From Anaerosomatales bacterium (lineage in GTDB: Bacteria; Actinomycetota; Coriobacteriia; Anaerosomatales; SLCP01), in the NCBI GenBank assembly GCA_029210645.1, contig JARGFT010000008.1, positions 46,728-110,727 of the forward strand: a DNA stretch of 64,000 bases. The letters are read 5' to 3'. Made by a program: the position numbers and the translations under genes. Below the pieces are notes generated by a model that worked only from the letters and a program-made list of their open reading frames with translations, was not told the DNA's origin and made no database searches. This document shows positions 8,697 through 17,703 of this stretch, piece after piece. Each line of letters opens with the position of its first letter. Position 1 is the first letter of the stretch.

Positions 8697-9305
8697 CTAT
8701 ATCTTCCCTGCGAGGATGCGGCCGAGCGAGCGGGCTTTGTCTTCCTCCCACTCGTGTACCTCCGGGTGGCGCCAGGTATCGGTGACCGCCAGCGAGCCGA
8801 CGGTGCGGATTCCGCCGCTGCCGAGCGCGGCGCGCAGCTGGCGCACGGGGCCCGTGGTGTAGCCGAAGAAGGTCGCCAGCGGCTCGGGTGCCGCGCATGC
8901 GGTGATGATCACGGCCCGGCGCGCGTCTCTGACAACCGGTGCGTGAGCCACCTCCCGGGGGCCCATGCCGGGGAGGCGAAGCTGGCCCGATGAGGCGAAG
9001 TAGCCGTTGACGCGGTCGAGGAAGGCGGCAGTCGCCCCCTCCGGTTTGCGGAAGTACGCGGGGATCCCGAGGATGACGCCGTCGGCCGAGGCGATACGCT
9101 CGACCAGGGAAGGGAGGTCGTCGCCGATCTTGCAGGCATCCGTGATGCGACACATGCCGCACCCCGTGCACGTGCGGATCTCCAGGTCGTAGAGGCGCAC
9201 CCGCTCGACCTCGGCCCCTGCGGCCTGCGCTGCTGCTGCAGCCGTCTCGACGGAGTGACTCACGACTCCGTGCCTCGGGCTCGCATCGATGGCGATGATC
9301 CTCAT
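8697..9305 (-). CDS. NADPH-dependent FMN reductase/iron-sulfur flavoprotein family
   Basis: 202 residues with the flavodoxin-like start MRIIAIDASPRHG and a Cys-rich segment CTGCGMCRITDAC at about 46-58. In iron-sulfur flavoproteins this spacing can bind a 4Fe-4S cluster next to FMN. GIPAYFRKPEG is the FMN-binding loop. Likely an electron-transfer or redox-stress flavoprotein. The start overlaps the PadR stop by 4 bases (ATGA), so its expression follows that regulator. Confidence 0.75.
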   Translation of the reverse strand: MRIIAIDASPRHGVVSHSVETAAAAAQAAGAEVERVRLYDLEIRTCTGCGMCRITDACKIGDDLPSLVERIASADGVILGIPAYFRKPEGATAAFLDRVNGYFASSGQLRLPGMGPREVAHAPVVRDARRAVIITACAAPEPLATFFGYTTGPVRQLRAALGSGGIRTVGSLAVTDTWRHPEVHEWEEDKARSLGRILAGKI

Positions 9306-9913
9306 GACGTGCTCCCTCTCTCGTCGGTTCGTCGAGCAAAGAGCCGGGACTGCGTGCCTGGTTCCGTCGGATGTTCCTGTTCGATGAGGTCCGAGAGCGT
9401 CTCAAGGGTGCCGTCGAGCCAGTCGATCGTTGAGCGCGCATCCGACATCGCAGCGCCCAGTGTCAGGCGGTGAAGGATGGCGTCGCGTCCGGCCCCCTTG
9501 GCTTCCTCGGCAGCGCGCGCGCGGAGGATGTCGAGGCGTTGCTGCATCGCAGACCGGCGCTCGCGGACGATGTGTAACAGGTCCTCATCGGACAGGCGGT
9601 CCGCGAAGCGAAGCTGGATGAGGAAGGGATCGCGCAGGGGAGGGAGAGGGGCGGGGGTAGCGGCCCACCGGTCGAGCTCCTCGACTCCCGCCGGAGTGAT
9701 CGAGTAGACCTTCCGGTCCGGGCGGGAGCGCTGGCGTTTGACGCGTGAGGTGACGTGTCCGCGCTTCTCGAGCCCCTCGAGGGTCCGGTAGATCTGGGCC
9801 TGATCGGCTGTCCAGAAGTGCTGTGCGTCGTGGTCGAAGCACAGAGTCTTGAGCTCGTATCCGGTCATTGCCTGCTCGCGCAGGAATCCCAGAATGGCGT
9901 GTGCCAGCGACAT
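9302..9913 (-). CDS. PadR-family transcriptional regulator
   Basis: The ORF-track start at 9982 lies inside the promoter. ATG 9913 (MSLAHAILGFLREQ) gives the family N-terminus and 203 residues. The winged-helix part has GYELKTLC, DQAQIYRTLEGLEKRGHV and the wing SRPDRKVYSITPAGVEEL; the C-terminal part forms the dimerising helices. PadR proteins repress adjacent genes and themselves in response to small molecules. Here the downstream flavoprotein and hydrolase are the likely targets. An 8-4-8 palindrome sits in its own promoter. Confidence 0.88.
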   Translation of the reverse strand: MSLAHAILGFLREQAMTGYELKTLCFDHDAQHFWTADQAQIYRTLEGLEKRGHVTSRVKRQRSRPDRKVYSITPAGVEELDRWAATPAPLPPLRDPFLIQLRFADRLSDEDLLHIVRERRSAMQQRLDILRARAAEEAKGAGRDAILHRLTLGAAMSDARSTIDWLDGTLETLSDLIEQEHPTEPGTQSRLFARRTDERGSTS

Positions 9914-9948
9914 GCACTGCCTCTGCAGAGGTATATAAGACAGCACAA

Positions 9949-9977
9949 GTATATGTGAAGACATATACAATGACAAC
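9949..9977 (-). promoter_or_regulatory. Promoter of the PadR operon with embedded operator
   Basis: On the minus strand TTGTCA (9977-9972), 17 bases, and TATACT (9954-9949) form a strong promoter, 36 bases upstream of the PadR ATG. A perfect 8-4-8 inverted repeat GTATATGT-CTTC-ACATATAC (9950-9969) fills the spacer and touches the -10. It contains ATGT/ACAT half-sites as in PadR boxes, which suggests autoregulation. A second hairpin, CCTCAACC-ATG-GGTTGAGG (9978-9996), lies just upstream. Confidence 0.7.
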
Positions 9978-10108
9978 CTCAACCATGGGTTGAGGTATAT
10001 CGGGATAGTGCCTGCTCAGAGAGTTGCGGAAAGCCTCAACATGGAATCGAGCTGAGGTTTCCGGTGAGTTGAAGGGCCACAGGGGCCCGTGAGTACCGCC
10101 CGTTGGCG

Positions 10109-11902
10109 CTAGGCTCCGAACTGGCTCTGATGAAGCCGGGCGAAGCGCCCTCCGGCGGCAAGGAGCTCCTCGTAGGTTCCGTCTTCGACCATCGTACCGC
10201 CGTCGATAACGACGATGCGGTCGGCATCGCGCACGGTGGAGAGGCGGTGGGCGATGATGAGCGCGGTGCGGCCCGCAAGCAGCTCGCGGAGTGCCTGTTG
10301 GATGAGCGCTTCGGTGCGCGTGTCGACCGACGAGGTCGCCTCGTCGAGGATGAGGATCGCCGGGTCGGCAAGGAGCGCGCGCGCGAACGCGATGAGCTGG
10401 CGCTGCCCGGTCGACAGCGTACCCCCCCGCTCGCCCACGATGGTGTCGTAGCCCTCGGGCAGCCGGTCGATGAAGTCGTCGGCGCACGCGACGACCGCGG
10501 CGGCACGTACCTCACCGTCGGTCGCTCCCTCGCGACCGTACCGGATGTTCTCGGTGACCGTTCCGGGGAAGAGGAACGGGTCCTGCAGGACGATCCCGAG
10601 ATGGGTGCGCAGCGAGCGCGTCGTCACCGAGCGGGCATCATGTCCGTCGATCAGGACCGCGCCGCACGTCGGGTCGTAGAAACGGGGCACGAGGTTGATG
10701 AGGGTCGTCTTGCCGGCTCCCGTGGCCCCGACGACCGCAAGTGTGGTACCCGGCTCGACCACCAGGTCGATGTCGTGGAGCACCTGGGGACCGGTGCCGT
10801 AGGAGAAGCACACGCCCCGGAACTCAACCCTGCCTTGCACGTGCGCAAGCTCTTGGGCGTTGGGGGCGTCCGTGACCTCGCTCGGGGTGTCGAGCAGCGA
10901 GAACACTCGCTCGCCGCCCGCAAGCGCCGACTGCGTCTCCGCGTACAGGCTCGAGAGTTGGCTCACCGCGTTGAAGAACGACCGCGCGTAGCCGAAGAAC
11001 GCGACCACCACGCCGATGGTGACGAGGCCGCCGGTGGCGAGCCACCCTCCGAACGCGGCGACGAGTGCTGTGGCCAGCGAGGAGATGACCGCCAGTGTCG
11101 GCGAGAAGGCCGAGGAGACCGCCGAGGCGGTGACGTTGGCATCACGGTTGGCGGCGTTGCGAGAGATAAAGCCGCTGCGGTCGGAGTCGGTGCGGTTGAA
11201 TGCCTGCGCGACCTTGATGCCTGCTAGTTCTTCGGCGAGCGTAGCCGAGACGTCGCCGATCGCCTCCTGACGGCGGCGGAACGCCTGGCGGGCGATGTAG
11301 CCGAAGAGCCGCGTCGCTCCGAGCATCACCGGTACGACGGCAAGGGTCACGAGTGCGAGGCGCCAGTCGACGATGAACATGCCGACGAGTGTGGCGACGA
11401 TGCCGAGGGCGGCACCCAGTACGCGGCGAAAACCCTGGGACAGGAAGGAGTTGAGCGTCTCGATGTCGTTGATCAGCCGGCTCATCAGATCGCCCGACTC
11501 CACGCTCTCGAAGTAGGAGACCGACAGCCGCTGGATCGTGCCGAAGACTTCCTCGCGGACCTCGAAGAGCGCACGCTGCCCCGCCTGACCCAGCCGCAGG
11601 ATCTGCGCGCGCTGCGACCACCAGCCAACCACCGCGGCACCCACCAGCAGCAGTGCGGGGACGAGCAGCACGTCGGTGCCGTCGCCCGCGGCGGCGGCAC
11701 CGACGGCCGTGTCGATCACCAGACCGGTGAGTGCAGGCTGTGCGGCGGTGGCGCCCGAGGCGACGACCAGCCAGATGAGCGCGACCGCCATCTCGCCGCG
11801 GTAGGGCAGCAGGTAGCGCAGCAGGCGCCGGATGGCGCCCCAGGCCGACCGGGGCCGCTCCTTCTTGGCGAGGGACTTGAGCGAGGAGCCGCCACGCGCC
11901 AT
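10109..11902 (-). CDS. ABC exporter half-transporter (partner with degenerate signature)
   Basis: 597 residues: an N-terminal six-helix type-1 exporter membrane domain (about 30-310) followed by an ATPase domain with Walker A VGATGAGKTT and Walker B ILILDEATSSVD (catalytic Glu present). Its signature is LSTGQRQ in place of LSGGQ. The adjacent partner has the opposite defect, so the pair should form an asymmetric heterodimer of the TM287/288 or BmrCD type with one degenerate nucleotide site. It probably exports drugs, lipids or peptides. Its start overlaps the partner stop by one base. Confidence 0.88.
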   Translation of the reverse strand: MARGGSSLKSLAKKERPRSAWGAIRRLLRYLLPYRGEMAVALIWLVVASGATAAQPALTGLVIDTAVGAAAAGDGTDVLLVPALLLVGAAVVGWWSQRAQILRLGQAGQRALFEVREEVFGTIQRLSVSYFESVESGDLMSRLINDIETLNSFLSQGFRRVLGAALGIVATLVGMFIVDWRLALVTLAVVPVMLGATRLFGYIARQAFRRRQEAIGDVSATLAEELAGIKVAQAFNRTDSDRSGFISRNAANRDANVTASAVSSAFSPTLAVISSLATALVAAFGGWLATGGLVTIGVVVAFFGYARSFFNAVSQLSSLYAETQSALAGGERVFSLLDTPSEVTDAPNAQELAHVQGRVEFRGVCFSYGTGPQVLHDIDLVVEPGTTLAVVGATGAGKTTLINLVPRFYDPTCGAVLIDGHDARSVTTRSLRTHLGIVLQDPFLFPGTVTENIRYGREGATDGEVRAAAVVACADDFIDRLPEGYDTIVGERGGTLSTGQRQLIAFARALLADPAILILDEATSSVDTRTEALIQQALRELLAGRTALIIAHRLSTVRDADRIVVIDGGTMVEDGTYEELLAAGGRFARLHQSQFGA

Positions 11903-13680
11903 CAGCCCTCACCGTCCTCGATCGAGCACGCACCCGGGACCTCGATCTCCTCGCCGCCCGCGAGCTGGCTCGCGGCGATCTCGGCGTAGACACAGCTTGT
12001 GGCGAGCAGCTCGTCGTGCGTGCCGAGGTCGACGACCCTGCCCTCATCGAGCACGACGATCAGGTCGGCGCGCCTCACGGTGGACAGTCGCTGCGCCACG
12101 ACGAACGTCGTCCGCCCCTCCATGAGCGTGCCGAGGTTCTCCCGCAGTGCCGCCTCGGTCTCGGCGTCAACGCTCGAGGTGGAGTCGTCCATGATCAGGA
12201 TGCGCGGGTCGATCAGGAGCGCCCGGGCGATCGCGATGCGCTGACGCTGCCCCCCGGAGAGCTTGATGCCCCGCTCTCCCACGCGGGTGTCGTAGCCATC
12301 CGGCAGCGCGAGGATGAAGTCGTGCGCCTGCGCGGCTCCTGCGGCGGCCCGCACGTCCTCATCGGAGGCATCGGGCCGTCCGTATGCGATGTTGTCGCGC
12401 ACCGAGCCGGAGAAGAGGACCGAGTCCTGCATGACGACCCCGATCCGCGCGCGCAGGCTCGAGATCGTCAGGTCGCGGACATCGTAGCCGTCGACGAGCA
12501 CGGCGCCGTCGCTCACGTCGTAGAACCGGGGGATGAGGTTGACGACGCTCGTCTTGCCCGACCCGGTGGCGCCCACCACCGCGACGATGGTGGCCGGCTC
12601 GACGGTGAACGTTATGCCGGCGAGTGTCTCGCGGGTGTCGCCCGGGTAGCGCAGGTGGACGTCGCGGAACTCCACCTGTCCACGGGTCTGGCCGAGTACG
12701 GTCGCGCCGGGCCTCTCTTCGACGTCGACGGGCGCGTCGAGTACCTCGAAGAGCCGCTCGGCGCTTGCGCTTGCTCGCGCGATCGATTGCGCTCCGAACC
12801 CGATGATGTAGAGCGGGGACAGGAGAAGGAAGAGGTATGACGTGAACGCGACGAGCTCACCGACCGTGAGCGTGCCGTTGATGATCTGGGCAGCACCCGC
12901 CACGGTCACGACTCCGACCCCCAGAGTGCCGACCGCGAAGAGCAGCGGGAAGGCGTTCGCCACGGTGCGCCGCACCGAGAGCCCCTGTTCGAGCAGGGCC
13001 TCGTCCGCCGCACGGTAGCGCGCGATCTCGAAGTCTTCCCGCGCGAATGCACGCACGACGCGCGCGCCCGCGATGTTCTCCTGGAGGACCGCGTTGAGCG
13101 CGCCGAGCCGCTTCTGCGACAGGCGGAACATCGGACCGAGGCGGCGGACGAACAGGAAGAGGACGAGGAGCGTTCCCGGGACGACGGAGAAGGCCACCAG
13201 AGCCAACGCGGCGTTCATCGAGAGCAGCAGGACCACCGCGCCGATGAGCAGGAGCACGGCCGAGACCGCCTGCACCAGCCCGCCGCCGACGAACTCGCGC
13301 ACGAGGTCGACGTCGCTCGTCACCCGCGTGATGAGCTGCCCGGTGCTGGCGCGGTCGTGATAGGAGAACGAGAGCCTCTGCAGCTTGTCGAAGATGGCGT
13401 TACGCATATCGAACGCCGCGCCATGGCTCGCCTTGGCCGAGAGGAAACCCTGAAGGAAACTCGCAAGCCCCCCGAGCACGGCAACGCCGATCAACCCGAG
13501 TGCGCCCCGCCAGATGAGCGCTGTGTCTCCGCCGGCGATGCCCCTGTCGATGATCGCGCGCAGGATCTGCGGGGAGACGAGATCCGCGGCCGATGCGGCG
13601 AGTACCGCGAAGACCGCGGCTGCCGCTGTCAGGCGGTAGGCGCGCATGAAGCGCAGGGCGCGCAGCAGTGCGCTCGACAC
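11902..13680 (-). CDS. ABC exporter half-transporter (partner with Asp in place of catalytic Glu)
   Basis: 592 residues with the same exporter architecture. Walker A is VGATGSGKTS and the signature is a normal LSGGQRQ, but the residue after Walker B is Asp (ILIMDDSTSSVD) instead of the catalytic Glu. This and the partner's LSTGQ signature would sit in the same composite site, as in known heterodimeric exporters. The ORF track starts at 13770; GTG 13680, preceded by AAGGAG, gives VSSALLRALRFMRAYR and is preferred. Confidence 0.88.
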   Translation of the reverse strand: MSSALLRALRFMRAYRLTAAAAVFAVLAASAADLVSPQILRAIIDRGIAGGDTALIWRGALGLIGVAVLGGLASFLQGFLSAKASHGAAFDMRNAIFDKLQRLSFSYHDRASTGQLITRVTSDVDLVREFVGGGLVQAVSAVLLLIGAVVLLLSMNAALALVAFSVVPGTLLVLFLFVRRLGPMFRLSQKRLGALNAVLQENIAGARVVRAFAREDFEIARYRAADEALLEQGLSVRRTVANAFPLLFAVGTLGVGVVTVAGAAQIINGTLTVGELVAFTSYLFLLLSPLYIIGFGAQSIARASASAERLFEVLDAPVDVEERPGATVLGQTRGQVEFRDVHLRYPGDTRETLAGITFTVEPATIVAVVGATGSGKTSVVNLIPRFYDVSDGAVLVDGYDVRDLTISSLRARIGVVMQDSVLFSGSVRDNIAYGRPDASDEDVRAAAGAAQAHDFILALPDGYDTRVGERGIKLSGGQRQRIAIARALLIDPRILIMDDSTSSVDAETEAALRENLGTLMEGRTTFVVAQRLSTVRRADLIVVLDEGRVVDLGTHDELLATSCVYAEIAASQLAGGEEIEVPGACSIEDGEG

Positions 13681-13765
13681 GATACTCCTTGGTGGGTCGA
13701 CGCGGGACGAGGTGATTCTCCGAGCGATTCTACGATTGTAGCGATGTCGGCGATGTCGTGCGGTC

Positions 13766-13813
13766 TTCACGCGAGAACGGGCTCCCGTTGCCGGGAGCCC
13801 GTTCTCGCGTGAA
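13766..13813. terminator. Perfect 22-bp hairpin, probable terminator
   Basis: Arms TTCACGCGAGAACGGGCTCC... and its exact complement flank a TTGC loop, with no mismatch over 22 bp. It lies downstream of the small SHOCT gene and upstream of the ABC genes on the minus strand, so it most likely ends the SHOCT transcript. There is no T tract, as is common in GC-rich actinobacteria. Confidence 0.6.
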
Positions 13814-13863
13814 GGGGGAAGAGAAGCAGAGGCTGTGGGGCTACAGCCGTAGAGCCGTGCTCA

Positions 13864-14073
13864 TCATCCGCAGAGTACGGTTCGGATGCGCTCGAACTCG
13901 GCGGTGTCGATCTCACCGGTGGCAAGCCGGCGACGAGAGATCCGGAGCGCTCCATCGGCAGGAGTGGAGGCCGGGACAGGAAGCACGTCTGCACGCGCAA
14001 GCACACGGGTGTTGTGTATCGCATAGATGGCGAGCATGCCGAACGCCAGTATGAGAACCGGTCCGAAGGTCAT
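13864..14073 (-). CDS. Small single-helix protein with SHOCT motif
   Basis: 69 residues from ATG 14073: a hydrophobic N-terminal helix (TFGPVLILAFGMLAIYAI) and a C-terminal short amphipathic motif, RRLATGEIDTAEFERIRTVL, matching SHOCT (short C-terminal domain). The motif is common in small actinobacterial membrane proteins and probably mediates oligomerisation; no function is known. GTG 14082 in the ORF track is less likely because GAGGGG is correctly spaced for ATG 14073. Confidence 0.6.
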   Translation of the reverse strand: MTFGPVLILAFGMLAIYAIHNTRVLARADVLPVPASTPADGALRISRRRLATGEIDTAEFERIRTVLCG

Positions 14074-14177
14074 CGAGCTCACCCCTCACATCAATCGCCG
14101 ATGTGAGTTCAGTATGCCCCGCGGTCACGCAGGGACGGTGAAGCCCCTGTGGAGATGGTGTGGAGCGTCCGATCCGT

Positions 14178-15170
14178 TCACGCGGGCGGCTCGGACAGTG
14201 CAGGCTCCACTGCGACGCGCAGGCCGTCGCCGGCCGGTCTCGCGCGCGGCGGTCGAGTGGGTGCGGTCGTGGTCAGCGCCACGCCGACGACGATGACGAG
14301 CATCCCGGCGATCACCCAGACGTCGACCGGTTCCGGTCCCGCGATCAGGCCGACAGTCCCTGCGGCCCAGCCGAGGAACACTGCGACCACCGGGTTGACG
14401 TAGGTGTACGTCATGACCTTGGAGGTCGGGACCCTGGCGAGCAGCCAGACGAATGCGGTGAACGCGATGCACGACCCGAAGATGGTGAGGTACGCCAGTG
14501 CCCAGAGGCCTCCGGACGAGATTCCCGACATCAGCGGGACCTCGCCCAGGACAGCGCCGACTGCCAGGAGGATCCCTCCGGCGACGAGCATCTCGTAGCC
14601 GGTTGCGACAACGGCGTGCGCCTTGACAGGCCGTCGTCGGGAGATGAGCGAGCCGGTGGTCCACAGCCACGTTGCCAGTATCTGCAGCCCGACCCCGAGC
14701 CACTCGGCACCGGAGCCGTGGACGCCGGTGATTCTCGGCCACAGGAGGAGCGCGAGTCCCGCGAATCCGAGAACGAGGCCGGCGATCCCGCGGGCGGTGG
14801 GCTGGTCCATCCCCGGCAACACTCCCTCGGCGGCGGCTACCCACAGTGGGATGAGCGCTACCACGAGCGCGGAGAGGCTTGACGGTATGTACTGCTCGGC
14901 GAGGACAGTGAAGAACATGCCACCGCACAGCAGGAAGATACCGACTACGGAGACCGTGACCAGATCGTGCCGGGAGAGCCGGAGGCGCCACCCGCGCCAG
15001 CGGGCGAAGGTCAGCAGGATGAGACCGGCAAGCGCGAGCCGCAATCCCGTGAAAAGCGCGGGTGGCATGTCATGCTCCAGGCCGATCTTGATGGCCAGAT
15101 AGGTGGAGCCCCAGATGATGTACATCGCCAGGAAGGCAAGGACGGTCTTGGCGTCGAAAGGTCGCGACAC
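14178..15170 (-). CDS. EamA/DMT-family transporter
   Basis: 330 residues with ten hydrophobic helices in two EamA repeats. The first begins AMYIIWGSTYLAIKIGL, the classic RhaT/YdcZ-like start; the second covers WLGVGLQILATWLWTTGSL to the C-terminus, including TYTYVNPVVAVFLGW. Such permeases export amino acids or other metabolites. The start is GTG with GGAG 5 bases upstream. The basic, proline-rich C-terminal tail is cytoplasmic. The substrate is not assignable. Confidence 0.82.
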   Translation of the reverse strand: MSRPFDAKTVLAFLAMYIIWGSTYLAIKIGLEHDMPPALFTGLRLALAGLILLTFARWRGWRLRLSRHDLVTVSVVGIFLLCGGMFFTVLAEQYIPSSLSALVVALIPLWVAAAEGVLPGMDQPTARGIAGLVLGFAGLALLLWPRITGVHGSGAEWLGVGLQILATWLWTTGSLISRRRPVKAHAVVATGYEMLVAGGILLAVGAVLGEVPLMSGISSGGLWALAYLTIFGSCIAFTAFVWLLARVPTSKVMTYTYVNPVVAVFLGWAAGTVGLIAGPEPVDVWVIAGMLVIVVGVALTTTAPTRPPRARPAGDGLRVAVEPALSEPPA

Positions 15171-15395
15171 TGCGGCTCCTGTGGGTCGATCCGGCCGGTG
15201 CTTCGCGCCGGGGGGCCGGTTGCGTCAGAACAGGATACTCCCGGGAGACGATGCGCGCACCAACGTTGGAGGAAGTGGGGCCACCCCTTCCCTCACCTGC
15301 GGCGACACCGAGACTCTGGCACGCCGTGTGCTCTAGCACGCGTATCTCGCTCACGCGGGGTGGTTGACTGTACCCGAGAGAAGGATCTTCACCGC

Positions 15396-15710
15396 GTGCT
15401 GGAGCCGAAGCGACTCGACTGCTGGGAGTATCAGGGATGCGGGCGCGGTCCGGGTGGCCGCCGCTCCCGGAACGGTCAGCGGTGCCCTGCCGCATCGTGC
15501 GACGCGCTCGACGGCGCGAACGGCGGCACGAATGCCGGGCGCGCCTGCTGGGTGGTCGCCGACACGCTCTGCAGCGGCAAGCCGTGCGGCGATTACGAGC
15601 GTAAGATCCACGAGTGCCGTAAGTGCTCGTTCTTCGCCCGGGTGCACGTCGAGGAGGGGCTCGGTGACGAGGCCACCCAGGAGCTGCTCGTCCGGGTGCG
15701 CTGCACGTAG
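15396..15710 (+). CDS. Two-CW-domain cysteine-rich small protein
   Basis: About 104 residues in a frame the ORF track extends far upstream. GTG 15396 with AAGGAT upstream is the plausible start. Two CW motifs (CWEYQGCGR and ACWVVADTLC) plus CPAASCDALDGANGGTNAGR and CRKCSFF match the two-CW pattern known from sensory and small stand-alone proteins, mostly in anaerobes. The ~8 Cys suggest metal or cluster binding. Function is unknown. Confidence 0.6.
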   Translation: MLEPKRLDCWEYQGCGRGPGGRRSRNGQRCPAASCDALDGANGGTNAGRACWVVADTLCSGKPCGDYERKIHECRKCSFFARVHVEEGLGDEATQELLVRVRCT

Positions 15711-15743
15711 GCGTCCGGAGCGGCGGCGCGCTACACTCCCTCC

Positions 15744-16190
15744 ATGAGCCCTCACTGCTACGAGTATCCGCGTCCCGCCGTCTCGGTCGACGCCGTGCTT
15801 CTTGCCGGCCCGCCTGCGCGCCCGCACGTGCTGCTTGTCCGGCGGGCGGCAGAGCCGTTCGCGGGGGCGTGGGCGCTTCCCGGAGGCTTTGTCGACGAGG
15901 GGGAGCGGCTCGAAGACGCCATGCGCCGCGAGCTCGCCGAAGAGACGGCACTCGTGGTCGACGGCCCGCTCGTTCAAGCCGGAGCGTACGGTGACCCCGG
16001 CCGCGACCCGAGGGGGTGGACGGTCAGCATCGCGTTCGTCGGCCGCATCGGCGATGACCTGCCCGATGTGGTCGGCGGCGACGACGCGGCAGAGGCCGCC
16101 TGGCATCCGGTCGATACGCTTCCGGAGCTGGCCTTCGACCACGCGATCATCGTCGCCGGGGCACTCGCCCGGATTGACGAGGGCTGGTGA
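15744..16190 (+). CDS. NUDIX hydrolase, ADP-ribose pyrophosphatase-like
   Basis: 148 residues with a Nudix box GGFVDEGERLEDAMRRELAEET at about 52-73, the Mg-binding hydrolase motif. The position usually Gly after EET is Ala. WALPGGF and the later YGDPGRDPRGWTVSIAFVG resemble ADP-ribose or NAD-metabolism Nudix enzymes often paired with NrtR regulators; no regulator is present here. The promoter of the following methionine operon lies across its last codons. Confidence 0.82.
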   Translation: MSPHCYEYPRPAVSVDAVLLAGPPARPHVLLVRRAAEPFAGAWALPGGFVDEGERLEDAMRRELAEETALVVDGPLVQAGAYGDPGRDPRGWTVSIAFVGRIGDDLPDVVGGDDAAEAAWHPVDTLPELAFDHAIIVAGALARIDEGW

Positions 16191-16203
16191 GGGGGGCTAC
16201 CAT
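16174..16203 (+). promoter_or_regulatory. Promoter of the T-box methionine operon
   Basis: TTGACG (16174-16179) and TACCAT (16198-16203) are spaced by 18 bases and overlap the end of the NUDIX gene. Transcription would start near 16210, directly before the T-box leader. Confidence 0.55.
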
Positions 16204-16209
16204 CCTCGG

Positions 16210-16511
16210 CAACTCATATCGAGCCTGCGATGGGGATGAGTACGCGGTCGCGTAGGACCTCAAGAGAGCCGGGGTAGCTGAGAACCGGCGTCCGAGAACC
16301 CGTGGAACATGGCCCCGGAGGCTTCCGGAGGAACGGCGTCCGAACCGCGCTGCGGCGGCGGACGGCGCCCAGTAATGCCGGACGGTGGCCCCCGTTACCG
16401 CGGGCATCAAGAGGCGGACCGGAGCGACCGGTCCGTGAAGTCGGGTGGTACCGCGTGAAGCGATGCGCTTCTCGCCCTGGCGATTCCGTCAGGCGGGGAG
16501 CGTTTCTTGTT
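16210..16511 (+). promoter_or_regulatory. T-box leader, probably methionine-specific
   Basis: The conserved T-box sequence GGGTGGTACCGCG (16443-16455) follows a stem III hairpin GGACCGG/CCGGTCC. It is followed by an 11-bp GC-rich stem with two G-U pairs (16466-16476 with 16492-16502) and TTTCTTGTT, a transcription terminator. Upstream, AGAGAGCCGGGG...GAGAACCGG resembles stem I, with GAACATG (ATG at 16309-16311) in the specifier-loop position. Uncharged tRNA-Met would stabilise the antiterminator and turn on the HcyBio-MetH-MetF genes. The specifier assignment is by eye. Confidence 0.88.
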
Positions 16512-16528
16512 GGTGGAGGTGTCGCGCG

Positions 16529-17701
16529 ATGGCGAAGAGCTGGGAAGAGATCAACGCGAGGATCGCTGCGGGTGAAGCCGTGGTGATGACCGCCGAGGAG
16601 TTCGGGGTGCTGGCGGCTGACGAGGGCGTGAGCGCGGCCGCGCGCACTGTCGACGTCGTGACGACCGGTACCTTCGGGCCGATGTGCTCGTCGGGCGCTT
16701 TCCTGAACTTCGGTCACTCCGACCCCCCGATCAAGATGGGCGCGATCACGCTGAACGACGTGCCCGCGAGCGGTGGTCTGGCGGCGGTCGACACCTACCT
16801 TGGTGCGACCGAGCCGAGCGTCACGCGGGGCATCGAGTACGGCGGCGCGCACGTCATCGAGGACCTGCTGCGCGGACGTGCCGTGCGTCTGAAGGCCACC
16901 GGGCCGGGAACCGACTGTTATCCGCGTACCGAGATCGACACCTACGTGACGCTGGACGACCTCAACCAGGCCTACCTGTTCAATCCGCGCAACTGCTACC
17001 AGAACTACGCGGTGGCGGTGAACAGCGGGGACCGGGCCCTCTACACCTACCTCGGGACACTGCTGCCCCGGTTCGCAAACGCGACGTACTCCTCGGCAGG
17101 CGCGCTTTCCCCGCTGCTCAACGATCCGACGTACCGCACCATCGGCGTGGGCACGAGGTGCTTTGTCGCGGGAGCTCCCGGCTACGTTGCCTGGGAGGGT
17201 ACCCAGCACAACCCGAACCAGGAGCGCGACGAAAACGGGGTGCCGGTGGGTCCGGCGGGAACCCTCGCGTTCATCGCCGACCTCAAGCACGCCAGCCACG
17301 AGTTCTTCAGCGCCGCCACGTTCGAGCGCTACGGTGTCTCGGCCTTCGTGGGGATCGGCATCCCGATCCCGGTGCTTGACGAGGACCTGGCGGCGACCCT
17401 CGCGCTTACCGACGCCGACTTGAGCGCGACGGTGTTCGACTACGGCGTGCAGCGCCGCAGTCGTCCGGCACTCGGACGGGTCACGTATGCCGAGCTGAGG
17501 AGCGGGCAGATCGAGATCGAGGGCAGGCCCATACCCACCGGGCCGATCAGCTCGCTGCCGGTGGCGCGCCGCATCGCGGCAGAGCTCAAGCGCTGGATCG
17601 CCGAGTACCGCTTCACCCTCACTCCGCCGCTGCAACCCCTGCCGCAGCCGGGTTCCCAGGGCGTCAAACCGCTCGAGATCAGGTCCGAGGAGGCGATCTG
17701 A
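16529..17701 (+). CDS. Homocysteine biosynthesis protein (HcyBio, DUF39)
   Basis: A 390-residue protein of the DUF39 family, genetically linked in methanogens and anaerobes to making homocysteine from aspartate semialdehyde and sulfide. Family landmarks include TTGTFGPMCSSGAFLNFGHSDP, a conserved Cys in the N-terminal part, NPRNCYQNYAVAVN and GTRCFVAGAPGYVAWEGTQHNP. ATG 16529, preceded by GGTGGAGG, is chosen over the ORF-track start at 16445, which lies in the T-box. It is the first gene of the operon and sits 2 bases before its NIL-ferredoxin partner. Confidence 0.88.
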   Translation: MAKSWEEINARIAAGEAVVMTAEEFGVLAADEGVSAAARTVDVVTTGTFGPMCSSGAFLNFGHSDPPIKMGAITLNDVPASGGLAAVDTYLGATEPSVTRGIEYGGAHVIEDLLRGRAVRLKATGPGTDCYPRTEIDTYVTLDDLNQAYLFNPRNCYQNYAVAVNSGDRALYTYLGTLLPRFANATYSSAGALSPLLNDPTYRTIGVGTRCFVAGAPGYVAWEGTQHNPNQERDENGVPVGPAGTLAFIADLKHASHEFFSAATFERYGVSAFVGIGIPIPVLDEDLAATLALTDADLSATVFDYGVQRRSRPALGRVTYAELRSGQIEIEGRPIPTGPISSLPVARRIAAELKRWIAEYRFTLTPPLQPLPQPGSQGVKPLEIRSEEAI

Positions 17702-17703
17702 CG

